From: Rhodospirillales bacterium
GTDB lineage: Bacteria > Pseudomonadota > Alphaproteobacteria > JAREAF01
Assembly: GCA_029240475.1 (NCBI GenBank)
Contig: JAREAF010000181.1
Span: 1-6,334, forward strand
DNA length: 6,334 nt
Direction: 5' to 3'
Shown: positions 1 to 6,301 of the stretch, piece by piece
How positions within the stretch are numbered: position 1 is the stretch's first letter
How the letters are laid out: every line of letters starts with the position of its first letter
Made by a program: the position numbers and the translations under genes
Notes under the pieces: model-generated
Database searches by the model: none
Seen by the model: the letters and a program-made list of their open reading frames with translations, nothing else
Told to the model about the DNA's origin: nothing

Positions 1-1546
1 CGATGTCCAGCCATTGCCGCTCACCGTGAGAGAGCTGCGCCCCACGAAGATGGCGTTTGTCTGTTAGCCCGATCAGCGGCAGGATCAGTTCAACGCGCGC
101 CTCGGCCTTGGCCTGGTCCCGAAATGGTGCGTATGCCGCCAGCCAGAGTGTGTCGCGCACGCTGAAGTCCGAATAGACCTGCGCCACCTGCATCTTGATG
201 GCGAGGCCTGCTCGCACTCGTGCGAAGGGCTGCTCACGGGTTATATCGACTCCGTTCAGGAGGATCCGGCCGCGCTGTGGCCGGTGCAGTCCTGCGCAGA
301 GCTTGAGCAATGTGCTCTTTCCGGCGCCATTCGGCCCGATCAAGCTGAGGATACCGCGCGGGGGCACGACAAGGCTGACATCCTTGATCGCTAGAACGCC
401 GCCGAAAGCCTTGACCAAACCATCGGTCTCGAGCGCCGGCACGTTTCGGGCCGCTACCGCCTCGGTCAGCGAGGCGGCCGGTGCGGCGGCGAGTGGCGGC
501 TCAGCGGCGGGCGCGGCTTCGCCCAATAACCGCCTGCTCGCGAGAAGGATGGTGCCGATGACGCCGCGCGGCAGGAATAGCACGAGGAGGATGAGGATAA
601 GTCCTAAGACGAGCGTAGTCTGGCCGCCGATGACTCCTCCGCCGAGCCAGAAGGACAAGGCGCCTACCAGGACCGCGCCGATGAAGGCGCCGACCAGCGT
701 TCCCCGTCCCCCGACCAGCACATAGATCGGCACCAACAGGGCCTCGGCTATGCCGAAGACCGTCGGATTGATGTAGGTCGCCCAGGAGGCGAAGAGGGCG
801 CCGGCCATGCCCGCCATCGCGCCGCCGATTACGAACACCGCCAGGCGGTAGCCGCGCACGTCGTAGCCGAGCAGCTCAGTCTTGAGTTCGTCCATGCGGA
901 TCGCCGCAACCACAAGCCCGAACGGAAGGCGAAGCAGCCCGCTGACCGCCACATAGAGCGCGACGGCAATGAGCAGCACCGTAAGATACATGCCCAAGGG
1001 GCCGAGCGGCTGGGCGTCGGTCCCGAAGTCGAGCGTCAGCGACGGAATGCCGGTCATCCCGTTGTCGCCGCCTACTATCGCCTGACCAACCGCAACCGTC
1101 AGCCCGATCGATCCGGTCCATAGGATAAGGGTGAACGTGTAAGTGAGAATGGTGCCCTGCAGCGCGCTGATCCGGCCGTAGAAGATGAAATAGCCCACCA
1201 CGGCCGCAACGATGGCGCCGGTCGCGGCGCCTGCGGGCAGGATCCAGACCAGGTTGTTCCCGGTGAGCGGCGCTAGATTGATTGCGGCGATGCTGGCCAC
1301 ATAGCTGCCGAGGCCGAAGAAGGCGGTCTGGCCGAAGCTGAGGAACCCGCATTTTCCCCAGACCAGGTCCAGGCTGAGCGCAAGGATGCCGAAGATGATC
1401 CAGGAGGTGGCCACATAGAGCAGGAACTCATCGAGTGCGAGCCCGAGCAAGCCTGTCGCGAGCCCGACACCGATGATCGGCATCGACCAGTGCGGCAGGC
1501 GCAACCCGCGCCGTATCAGGGGCCTATCTAGAGTTTTAAGCGCCAC
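1..1546 (-). CDS. Fused ABC importer subunit: LivM/UrtC-type permease + LivG/UrtD-type ATPase (C-terminus cut by window edge)
   Basis: One reading frame runs without a stop from about 1546 to the left edge, giving 515 visible residues. Residues 1 to about 335 form a hydrophobic permease of the LivM/UrtC family, with the family hallmarks LDLVWGKCGFLSFGQTAFFG near the N-terminus and GGDNGMTGIPSL in the middle. Residues about 336-370 are an Ala/Pro-rich linker. From about 371 an ABC ATPase follows: Walker A GPNGAGKST at 404-412, Q-loop Gln453, and signature LSHGERQWLDI at 505-515, where the window ends. Walker B and the H-loop must lie outside. The LSHG..QWL form of the signature is typical of UrtD-like urea/amide transporter ATPases rather than LivG. 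The GTG at 1546 is preferred because it gives a basic N-terminus and overlaps the upstream permease gene by 19 bases, which suggests translational coupling. Its ribosome site is weak, and ATG 1483 is an alternative. The fusion is read directly from the sequence; the cargo is not. Confidence 0.9.
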   Translation of the reverse strand, partial: MALKTLDRPLIRRGLRLPHWSMPIIGVGLATGLLGLALDEFLLYVATSWIIFGILALSLDLVWGKCGFLSFGQTAFFGLGSYVASIAAINLAPLTGNNLVWILPAGAATGAIVAAVVGYFIFYGRISALQGTILTYTFTLILWTGSIGLTVAVGQAIVGGDNGMTGIPSLTLDFGTDAQPLGPLGMYLTVLLIAVALYVAVSGLLRLPFGLVVAAIRMDELKTELLGYDVRGYRLAVFVIGGAMAGMAGALFASWATYINPTVFGIAEALLVPIYVLVGGRGTLVGAFIGAVLVGALSFWLGGGVIGGQTTLVLGLILILLVLFLPRGVIGTILLASRRLLGEAAPAAEPPLAAAPAASLTEAVAARNVPALETDGLVKAFGGVLAIKDVSLVVPPRGILSLIGPNGAGKSTLLKLCAGLHRPQRGRILLNGVDITREQPFARVRAGLAIKMQVAQVYSDFSVRDTLWLAAYAPFRDQAKAEARVELILPLIGLTDKRHLRGAQLSHGERQWLDI

Positions 1547-2394
1547 CGATCCGAAATCCCATTCCGAAAGGCGCGAAGCAGGAGAATGGTCGCAACGAAG
1601 AAGATGATGTCGCCGATGACCGTTGACAGATAGCTCGCCGTTGCGCTGGCAACCCAGCCTAGCGCGCCCGCGGCCACCGCCGTTCCGGTCAGCGTGACCG
1701 GTCCTGCGACCACCACGGCCAGGAAGGCTTTTGCGACGAATGCGATGCCCATGCCCGGAGTCGCCGGGAACGCAGGGACCAGAAGCCCTCCCGCCAGGCC
1801 GGCCAGGCCGGCTCCGAAAGCGAAGGTGAGGGTGTTGATCCGCCCCGTCTCGATGCCGATGGCCGCGGCCGTTTCGCGGTCCTGGATGGACGCGCGCGCC
1901 ATCATCCCATAGATGGTGCGGGTCAAAATAAGATACGTAATCGCCAGCATCACCAAAGCGGCGGCGATCAGGAAGAGGAAATAGGCCGAGATCGAGTAGC
2001 GGCCAATGGCCACGCTGGCGATGGGCAGGCCGATACCCGGCGTGGTCGAGCCGAACAGCAGCACCGCGGTCTGGTAGAGAACCAGGCTCAGTCCCCAGGT
2101 CGCGAGCAGAGTGTCGAGCAGCCGGCCATACAGGTAGCGGATGACCAACCGCTCCACGATCGCACCAAATAGGGCGGTGATCAGCGCGGCCAGAGCGATG
2201 GCCATGAAAAGGGGCAGACCCGCTCGGGTAGTCATCAGCGCCGTGTAGGCGCCGATCATGATGAACTCGCCATGGGCCAGGTTGATGACCCCCATCAGGC
2301 CGAAGATCACGGCGAGTCCGAGGCTGGCGATAATTAGGACCGCGGCGCTGGTCAGCGAGCTGACGGCGACGATGGTGAGGTAGTCCCATTCCAT
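1528..2394 (-). CDS. ABC transporter inner-membrane permease, LivH/UrtB type
   Basis: A 288-residue, strongly hydrophobic protein with about eight predicted membrane segments. It is a full-length LivH/UrtB-family permease of the hydrophobic/amide amino-acid transporter (HAAT) group. Hallmarks are FGLMGVINLAHGEFIMIGAY at residues 31-50, LLATWGLSLVL at 96-106 (close to the UrtB form), and the cytoplasmic coupling segment around 168-200 (ASIQDRETAAAIGIETGRIN, then GAGLAGLAGG). It would form the membrane channel as a heterodimer with the permease half of the fusion protein encoded just downstream. The gene follows the binding-protein gene after a 79-base gap holding a large stem-loop. Its ribosome site is weak: only a short AGG about 8 bases before the ATG. 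One oddity is residues 230-237, AGPVTLTG, where relatives usually have a glycine-rich GGxGxxxG loop. The family call is firm; the substrate (urea, short amide or amino acid) is not resolved. Confidence 0.93.
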   Translation of the reverse strand: MEWDYLTIVAVSSLTSAAVLIIASLGLAVIFGLMGVINLAHGEFIMIGAYTALMTTRAGLPLFMAIALAALITALFGAIVERLVIRYLYGRLLDTLLATWGLSLVLYQTAVLLFGSTTPGIGLPIASVAIGRYSISAYFLFLIAAALVMLAITYLILTRTIYGMMARASIQDRETAAAIGIETGRINTLTFAFGAGLAGLAGGLLVPAFPATPGMGIAFVAKAFLAVVVAGPVTLTGTAVAAGALGWVASATASYLSTVIGDIIFFVATILLLRAFRNGISDRWRLKL

Positions 2395-2421
2395 GATCGG
2401 GCCTGCTCTCGGTCACGGGAA

Positions 2422-2459
2422 GGCAGGAAAGCGGCGGCCCAGGGCCCCGCCTTCCTGCC
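2422..2459 (-). promoter_or_regulatory. Intra-operon RNA stem-loop between binding-protein and permease genes
   Basis: Bases 2422-2434 (GGCAGGAAAGCGG) pair with 2447-2459 (CCGCCTTCCTGCC). In the minus-strand RNA this is a 13-pair stem with one G-U wobble. The loop can pair further (2436-2439 with 2443-2446 beside one bulged base), making it about 17 pairs in total. It starts about 14 bases after the binding-protein stop codon and ends about 27 bases before the permease start codon. No T-run follows on the transcribed side, so it is not a classical intrinsic terminator. By analogy with malE-malF-type operons, it may protect the 3' end of the binding-protein mRNA or partly attenuate read-through, so that binding protein exceeds permease. 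Confidence 0.75.
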
Positions 2460-2473
2460 CGTCCGCCTGCCGC

Positions 2474-3700
2474 TTACTCCGGTACGAACTGTTTGCTGAT
2501 CGTCTTGTCCTTGGTCAGATCGCAGACCTCGTCCTCATAGGTCGGTGCGACGCTTTTGAACACCTTCACCACGTCGAAGCCGTGCTCGCGATTGCCGCGA
2601 ACGATATAGATGTTCTGTTTGAGGTGGTGAGAGCCGGGCTGAAAGGCGACGTTGCCGTTCGGCCCCTCGAAGGACAGCCCACTTTCCAAGGCGTCAATCA
2701 CCGGCTCGGCGTCCGTCGTGCCGGCCTTTTCGACCGCCATCGCCCAGAGATGTGCTGCATTCCACGCATCGACCGCCTCGGAGATAATCGGCTCCTTGTC
2801 GCCGTAGGCGGCTTGCCAGATCTTCTTGAACTCCTCGTTCTTCGGTTCGTCGATCCAGTGGAAATATTCCTGGGAGGCGATCACGCCCTCGCCGGCGTCT
2901 GGAGACACCACGACCTGCTGGTTGCCCGACCCGTAGTTGGTGGACACGATGCCGATCTTTTCCTTTAGGCCAGCTGCCGCGAACTGCTCCATAAAGCCCG
3001 TCTGGTTGGCCCCCACGGGCAGGGCGACGACCACATCCGGCTGCGACTGCTGGATCTTCCTCAAGGTGGGGCCGAAGTCGCTGGCGGACAGCGGCAGGAA
3101 ATCCTCCCCGACCACCTCACCCCCCATCTCCTTGGCGTATTTGTGGATCCAAGTCGCCGCTATGGTTCCGAAATTGTAGTCCGGCGCCATGATGTAGAAC
3201 TTCTTGCCGTAATTCTCCGCCGCCCATTCGAGCAGCACGCCCAACTGCTGCGAGGCCGATGCACCGGTTATGAAATTGTAGCGGTCGCACACTCCCCCTT
3301 CGTACAGCGAGTTGTAAAAATACGGGATCTTGGCACGGTGCATAATTGGCCGAATCGCCTCGCGCGACGCGCTGGTTAGGCCGCCAAAAACCGCGACGAC
3401 CTTGTCCTTCAGCAGCAATGTGTTGGCATACTGGGTGTACTTCGAGAGCTCCGACTGAGTGTCGTATTCGACGATCTCGATCTGTTTTCCGAGGACGCCG
3501 CCCTCAGAATTGATATCGTTCACGGCGAGCTTGAGGCCCTGGGCCTGCTGAATTCCGTAGATGTTCAACCCCCCCGTTAGGTCGTGCAGCGAGCCGATCT
3601 TGATGGTTCCGTCCGCGGCAAGGGCCGGCAGGGACATCAGCAACCCCGCCGCTATCGACAGGGCAGCAATTTTGCGGCGAGAGCACAAGTAGCTCAGCAT
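2474..3700 (-). CDS. Periplasmic substrate-binding protein of a urea/amide/branched-chain amino-acid ABC transporter
   Basis: A 408-residue secreted protein of the type I periplasmic-binding-protein fold (Peripla_BP_5/6; LivJ, UrtA and AmiC relatives). Residues 1-28 are a signal peptide: basic CSRRK, a hydrophobic core, then PALA before a likely cut at Ala28/Ala29. The mature protein starts with the typical strand IKIGSLHDLTGG (34-44). It continues with a LAVNDINSEGGVLGKQIEIVEYD element (58-80) and a region around 126-140 (PYFYNSLYEGGVCDR) that resembles UrtA/AmiC-type amide binders more than LivJ. It should capture the ligand in the periplasm and deliver it to the two permeases encoded downstream. 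The ATG at 3700 is well supported by GGAGG six bases upstream. Cys138 and Cys393 are the only cysteines in the mature chain. The gene sits 56 bases after the amidase, linking uptake to hydrolysis. A urea or amide ligand is an inference. Confidence 0.93.
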   Translation of the reverse strand: MLSYLCSRRKIAALSIAAGLLMSLPALAADGTIKIGSLHDLTGGLNIYGIQQAQGLKLAVNDINSEGGVLGKQIEIVEYDTQSELSKYTQYANTLLLKDKVVAVFGGLTSASREAIRPIMHRAKIPYFYNSLYEGGVCDRYNFITGASASQQLGVLLEWAAENYGKKFYIMAPDYNFGTIAATWIHKYAKEMGGEVVGEDFLPLSASDFGPTLRKIQQSQPDVVVALPVGANQTGFMEQFAAAGLKEKIGIVSTNYGSGNQQVVVSPDAGEGVIASQEYFHWIDEPKNEEFKKIWQAAYGDKEPIISEAVDAWNAAHLWAMAVEKAGTTDAEPVIDALESGLSFEGPNGNVAFQPGSHHLKQNIYIVRGNREHGFDVVKVFKSVAPTYEDEVCDLTKDKTISKQFVPE

Positions 3701-3706
3701 TCTTCT

Positions 3707-3711
3707 CCTCC
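3707..3711 (-). promoter_or_regulatory. Strong ribosome binding site for the substrate-binding protein
   Basis: On the minus strand GGAGG, within AGGGAGGAG, lies six bases before the ATG at 3700. It is a near-ideal Shine-Dalgarno site and contrasts with the weak sites before the two permease starts, consistent with higher synthesis of the binding protein. Confidence 0.85.
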
Positions 3712-3736
3712 CTATTTTGATTTTGCTTTGATTGAC

Positions 3737-3747
3737 TCTTCTGAAGA
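3737..3747. repeat. Short palindrome in the amidase/binding-protein gap
   Basis: TCTTCTGAAGA is an 11-base perfect palindrome around a single central base, in the 56-base gap between the amidase stop and the binding-protein start. The surrounding gap is AT-rich compared with the rest of the window. It could be a protein-binding half-site pair or chance. It is too short and too tightly closed to form a useful RNA hairpin. Confidence 0.3.
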
Positions 3748-3756
3748 TACACCCTT

Positions 3757-5166
3757 TCAGAGCCGCGGGCTCCTTTCATGCCAGTTCGTCGCGCGCTGGT
3801 AGGCATCGCCCATGCGAAGCACCTTCGCTTCGGCGAAGGCCGGGCCGATGATCTGCATCCCGATCGGCATGCCTTCCGAGGAGAATCCGCACGGGACCGT
3901 GAGCGCCGGCAAGCCGGTCAGATTGAAGGGCTCCGTATTGCGCAGTAGCGCCAGGTAGACCGGTTCCTCGACGTTCCCGGCCGTCACCGTGGCCTGGCCC
4001 AGCGGCATCGCCGTAATGGGCAGAGTGGGCGTGACGATCAGGTCCACCTGCCGCCATTGGTCGGCGACCCTGCGGCCCAACAGTGCGCGATAGCGTTGTG
4101 CCTGCAGATAGTCCCGGGCCAGGATGAAATTGCCAAATTCGAGAAATCGGCGGACGCGATCGGTGAACATATGGCCCCGTCCGGCCAGGAATTCGTCATC
4201 ATGGTAGGCGGTGGCTTCGACATAGTACAGGACCGCGGCCGCGGCGGCGGAATGCTCGATGTCGGGAATGTCGATCTCGACGAGCTTCGCGCCAAGCTCC
4301 TCGAGAACCTGCAGTGCCTGTCGCACCCTCTCTTCGACTTGGGGCGCGGACCGATCGTAGAAGTAGCGCCTCGGAACGCCCACGCGCTCACCCTTGATGT
4401 CGCCGGTTAGAGCGGCTGGATAGTCCGGGACCTCGCGATCGGCCGTGGTGGGATCCTTCGCGTCGGGGCCGGCGATGGCCTGCAGCAGCATGGCCACATC
4501 GAGGGCTGAGCGCGCCATTGGCCCGCCATGATCCATGCTCCAGGCCAACGGGAAGATCCCGTAGCGACTGGTGCGACCATAGGTAGGCTTCAGTCCTGTA
4601 ATTCCACAGCAGGAGGCGGGAATCCGAATAGAGCCACCGGTGTCGCTACCCGTTGCCGCTGGGAGCATGCGCGAGGCTAACGCCGCTCCAGAGCCGCCGC
4701 TCGACCCACCCGCATAACAGCGCAGATCCCAGGGATTGAGGACCGGCCCGAACAGCGAATGCTCGTTGGTCGGTCCATAGGCGAATTCCTGCGTGTTCAG
4801 CTTACCCAACAGGACCATACCGGCCGCCCGCAGCCGGGCGACCGTGGTGGCGTCCTCATCTGGCAGGAATTCTGCCCGAAGCTGCGAACCGGCGGTGGTC
4901 CGCAACTGCCGTGTCCAATAAAGGTCCTTATGAGCCACGGGAATCCCATGGAGATCGCCGCGCCGGTCGCCGCGCGCGATTTCCGCTTCAGCGGCGCGCG
5001 CTTCGACGAGCGCCTGCTCAGCCTGAAGCGTCACCACCGCATTGACTTTGGCGTTGCAGCTTTCGATCCGATCCAGGCAGGATTTGGCCACTTCGACCGG
5101 TGACACCGCGCGGCGCCCTATCAAGCGCGACAGCTCCGCAACCGATTGCTCGTGGAGCGGCTGCAT
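3757..5166 (-). CDS. Amidase-signature family hydrolase (GatA/AtzE-like)
   Basis: A 469-residue protein of normal length for the amidase signature family. The Ser-cisSer-Lys triad is complete: Lys80 in the AHKD segment, Ser155 in GGSSGGSG, and nucleophile Ser179 in [11 protein letters not shown]. The 24-residue spacing between the two serines is as expected. These enzymes hydrolyse carboxamide or related C-N bonds, releasing ammonia or an amine, in the cytoplasm. The ATG at 5166 directly follows the TGA of a small GatC/AtzG-like gene, with GAGG five bases upstream inside that gene, so the two are probably translated together and form a complex. This arrangement recalls AtzE (1-carboxybiuret hydrolase) with AtzG. 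The following genes encode a urea/amide-type importer, suggesting that the amidase acts on imported compound. No GatB partner is present, so tRNA amidotransferase function is unlikely. The true substrate cannot be assigned from sequence. Confidence 0.93.
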   Translation of the reverse strand: MQPLHEQSVAELSRLIGRRAVSPVEVAKSCLDRIESCNAKVNAVVTLQAEQALVEARAAEAEIARGDRRGDLHGIPVAHKDLYWTRQLRTTAGSQLRAEFLPDEDATTVARLRAAGMVLLGKLNTQEFAYGPTNEHSLFGPVLNPWDLRCYAGGSSGGSGAALASRMLPAATGSDTGGSIRIPASCCGITGLKPTYGRTSRYGIFPLAWSMDHGGPMARSALDVAMLLQAIAGPDAKDPTTADREVPDYPAALTGDIKGERVGVPRRYFYDRSAPQVEERVRQALQVLEELGAKLVEIDIPDIEHSAAAAAVLYYVEATAYHDDEFLAGRGHMFTDRVRRFLEFGNFILARDYLQAQRYRALLGRRVADQWRQVDLIVTPTLPITAMPLGQATVTAGNVEEPVYLALLRNTEPFNLTGLPALTVPCGFSSEGMPIGMQIIGPAFAEAKVLRMGDAYQRATNWHERSPRL

Positions 5167-5361
5167 TCACGCCTCGATTGGCCGGAACACCAGCGGCGGT
5201 TCGCAATCCTTGAGCGGAAGCTTGCGCAATCCGTCTAATTCCGACAGAAGCGGCATCAAGGTGCGCAACTGCTCCTCTATTTCTGCAGGGGTCAGAGTGA
5301 CGCGCGCGAGAGCGGCCGCTGCGCTCAGCAATTCGGGAGGGTATGCACTTGCCTTACCCAC
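5167..5361 (-). CDS. Small GatC/AtzG-like amidase partner subunit
   Basis: A 64-residue protein starting at a GTG codon with a strong GGAGG seven bases upstream. Residues about 10-50 match the GatC pattern: LARVTLTPAEIEEQLRTLMP, then a second amphipathic stretch LLSELDGLRKLPL. The C-terminal EPPLVFRP resembles the ending of the AtzG/DUF4089 group of short amidase companions. True GatC is usually about 95-100 residues, so this one lacks the C-terminal extension; AtzG is of similar size. In AtzE-AtzG and GatA-GatC the small protein wraps around and stabilises the amidase, and that role is inferred here. Its stop codon abuts the amidase ATG with no gap. It is the first gene of the leftward operon. 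The call rests on a short sequence plus context. Confidence 0.8.
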   Translation of the reverse strand: MGKASAYPPELLSAAAALARVTLTPAEIEEQLRTLMPLLSELDGLRKLPLKDCEPPLVFRPIEA

Positions 5362-5368
5362 GCCGTTT

Positions 5369-5373
5369 CCTCC
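5369..5373 (-). promoter_or_regulatory. Ribosome binding site fixing the GTG start of the small amidase subunit
   Basis: On the minus strand GGAGG lies seven bases before GTG at 5361. No ATG near this position gives the same frame, so the site supports GTG as the true start of the first gene of the leftward operon. Confidence 0.8.
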
Positions 5374-5468
5374 GAAAAGGTTCGGGAGGTTCGTCCCAAC
5401 CCGGGGCCCGTGCTAACCATAGTGGCAGAAGCGAAAATCGGAGAAAAGCTGATACGGCATTATGGAAC

Positions 5469-5474
5469 AGGAGG
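5469..5474 (+). promoter_or_regulatory. Ribosome binding site choosing ATG 5480 for the dehydrogenase
   Basis: AGGAGG lies five bases before ATG 5480. The in-frame ATG at 5462 has only GGAG about 18 bases upstream, and starting there would place the good site inside the coding region. ATG 5480 is therefore preferred. Confidence 0.8.
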
Positions 5475-5479
5475 GCGGC

Positions 5480-6301
5480 ATGACGGAGCCCGATCGCGTC
5501 CTCAAGATCGCGCTCATCGGCTTTGGGGCAATTGGTCGCCAGGTTGCCGAGGGCCTAGGTAACCCGGGATCTAGGGGCATCCTCTGTGCAGTCGTTGTTC
5601 GGCCCGAGCAGGTGGTGCGGGCGCGCGCCGCCCTGCCGCACTCCATGGCCGTTTACTCCGATACCGAGGAGCTGGCCCCCGAAAACGTTGATCTCGTCGT
5701 CGAATGCGCCGGCCAGGGAGCGGTCCGTCAGCATGCCGAAGCCGTGCTGCGCCTGGGGATCGATTTGATGCTGATCTCGACCGGCGCGCTGGTGGATGCC
5801 GAGCTGCGGCACCGGCTGACGGAGATCGCTGCGCGCTCGGGAGCCCGCATCCTGCTGCCGGCGGGTGCCATTGCTGGCTTGGATGGACTGGGCGCCCTGC
5901 AGCGGAGCGGACTCCATCGCGTCAGCTATATCTCGACCAAACCCCCACACGCCTGGAGGGGCACGCCAGCCGAGGACCTCGTAGACCTTGACGCCCTGAC
6001 CGAACCCGCGGTGCTGTTCAAGGGCCCGGCGCATATGGCGGCAACACTCTTCCCGAAGAACGCGAATCTCGCGGCAACGGTGGCTCTAAGCGGACTAGGC
6101 TTTGAGGATACCGAAATCACGCTGGTGGCCGATCCAAGGACCCAAGAAAATATCGGTCATATCGAAGCGTCCGGCCGGCTGGGAACTCTAACGGTGGAAT
6201 TGCGCGGCTGCGCGACGGCCGATAATCCGAAGACTTCATCCGTCACTGCGTTCAGCATCCTGCGCGCAATCGACAACGAGGCCAACGTCGTGGTGATTTG
6301 A
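5480..6301 (+). CDS. nadX: L-aspartate dehydrogenase, NadX family
   Basis: A 273-residue protein, the usual length for L-aspartate dehydrogenase (EC 1.4.1.21), which interconverts L-aspartate and iminosuccinate/oxaloacetate plus ammonia with NAD(P). The N-terminal Rossmann fold has GFGAIG at 14-19. Family motifs follow: LLPAGAIAGLDGL (125-137), KPPHAWRGTPAE (154-165), FPKNANLAATVALSGLGF (191-208), ADP (217-219), and NIGHIEASG (224-232) with the conserved histidine at 227 near the expected catalytic site. The end has DNPKTSSVTAFSILRA (248-263). All key motifs are intact. The gene points away from the amidase/transporter operon across a shared control region. Either it makes aspartate from ammonia released by the amidase, or it oxidises aspartate arising from the imported compound. 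A role in NAD synthesis (feeding iminosuccinate to NadA) is possible, but no nadA or nadC is visible. The family is secure; the pathway is inferred. Confidence 0.93.
   Translation: MTEPDRVLKIALIGFGAIGRQVAEGLGNPGSRGILCAVVVRPEQVVRARAALPHSMAVYSDTEELAPENVDLVVECAGQGAVRQHAEAVLRLGIDLMLISTGALVDAELRHRLTEIAARSGARILLPAGAIAGLDGLGALQRSGLHRVSYISTKPPHAWRGTPAEDLVDLDALTEPAVLFKGPAHMAATLFPKNANLAATVALSGLGFEDTEITLVADPRTQENIGHIEASGRLGTLTVELRGCATADNPKTSSVTAFSILRAIDNEANVVVI

Larger units (their letters stand above)
5362..5479. promoter_or_regulatory. Divergent intergenic control region
   Basis: About 118 bases separate the start codons of the leftward operon and the rightward aspartate dehydrogenase gene, so promoters for both must lie here or extend into the genes. 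Small symmetric elements are visible: GGTT-N6-AACC at 5388-5401, overlapping GGGA-N6-TCCC at 5384-5397, and CGGGGCCCG at 5402-5410. They form a cluster of about 27 bases that could be an operator for a shared regulator. No convincing -35/-10 pair or sigma-54 site (TGGCAC...TTGC) stands out. No regulator gene lies in the window. Confidence 0.45.

Noticed and set aside
195..725. Plus-strand open frame of 176 codons opposite the fusion gene
   Set aside because: Its product is a low-complexity Arg/Pro/Thr/Ala string with no family resemblance. It lies antisense to a clear permease-ATPase frame, as expected for shadow frames in GC-rich DNA.
876..1352. Minus-strand open frame of 158 codons overlapping the permease half
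   Set aside because: It is rich in Arg/His/Gly and reads the permease gene in the wrong frame. The neighbouring frame gives the genuine hydrophobic LivM-type sequence.
2422..2459. Interpretation of the stem-loop as a rho-independent terminator ending the operon
   Set aside because: No T-run follows on the transcribed strand, and the permease genes needed by the binding protein lie just downstream on the same strand.
2393..2968. Plus-strand open frame of 191 codons opposite the binding-protein gene
   Set aside because: It is antisense to a well-supported secreted binding protein and has no recognisable domain or good ribosome site.
3757..5361. Interpretation as the tRNA amidotransferase genes gatC-gatA
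   Set aside because: No gatB follows, the small subunit is much shorter than normal GatC, and the next genes encode an ABC importer. A catabolic amidase with a small partner fits better.
5411..5450. Possible sigma-54 or LysR-type site (TGGCAGAAGC; TGC-N11-GCA)
   Set aside because: The sigma-54 -12 element (TTGC) is absent, and the TGC/GCA symmetry is broken at most inner positions. The matches are too weak to name.
5462..5479. ATG 5462 as the start of the aspartate dehydrogenase
   Set aside because: It would put the strong AGGAGG site inside the coding sequence and has no well-spaced ribosome site of its own. ATG 5480 fits better.
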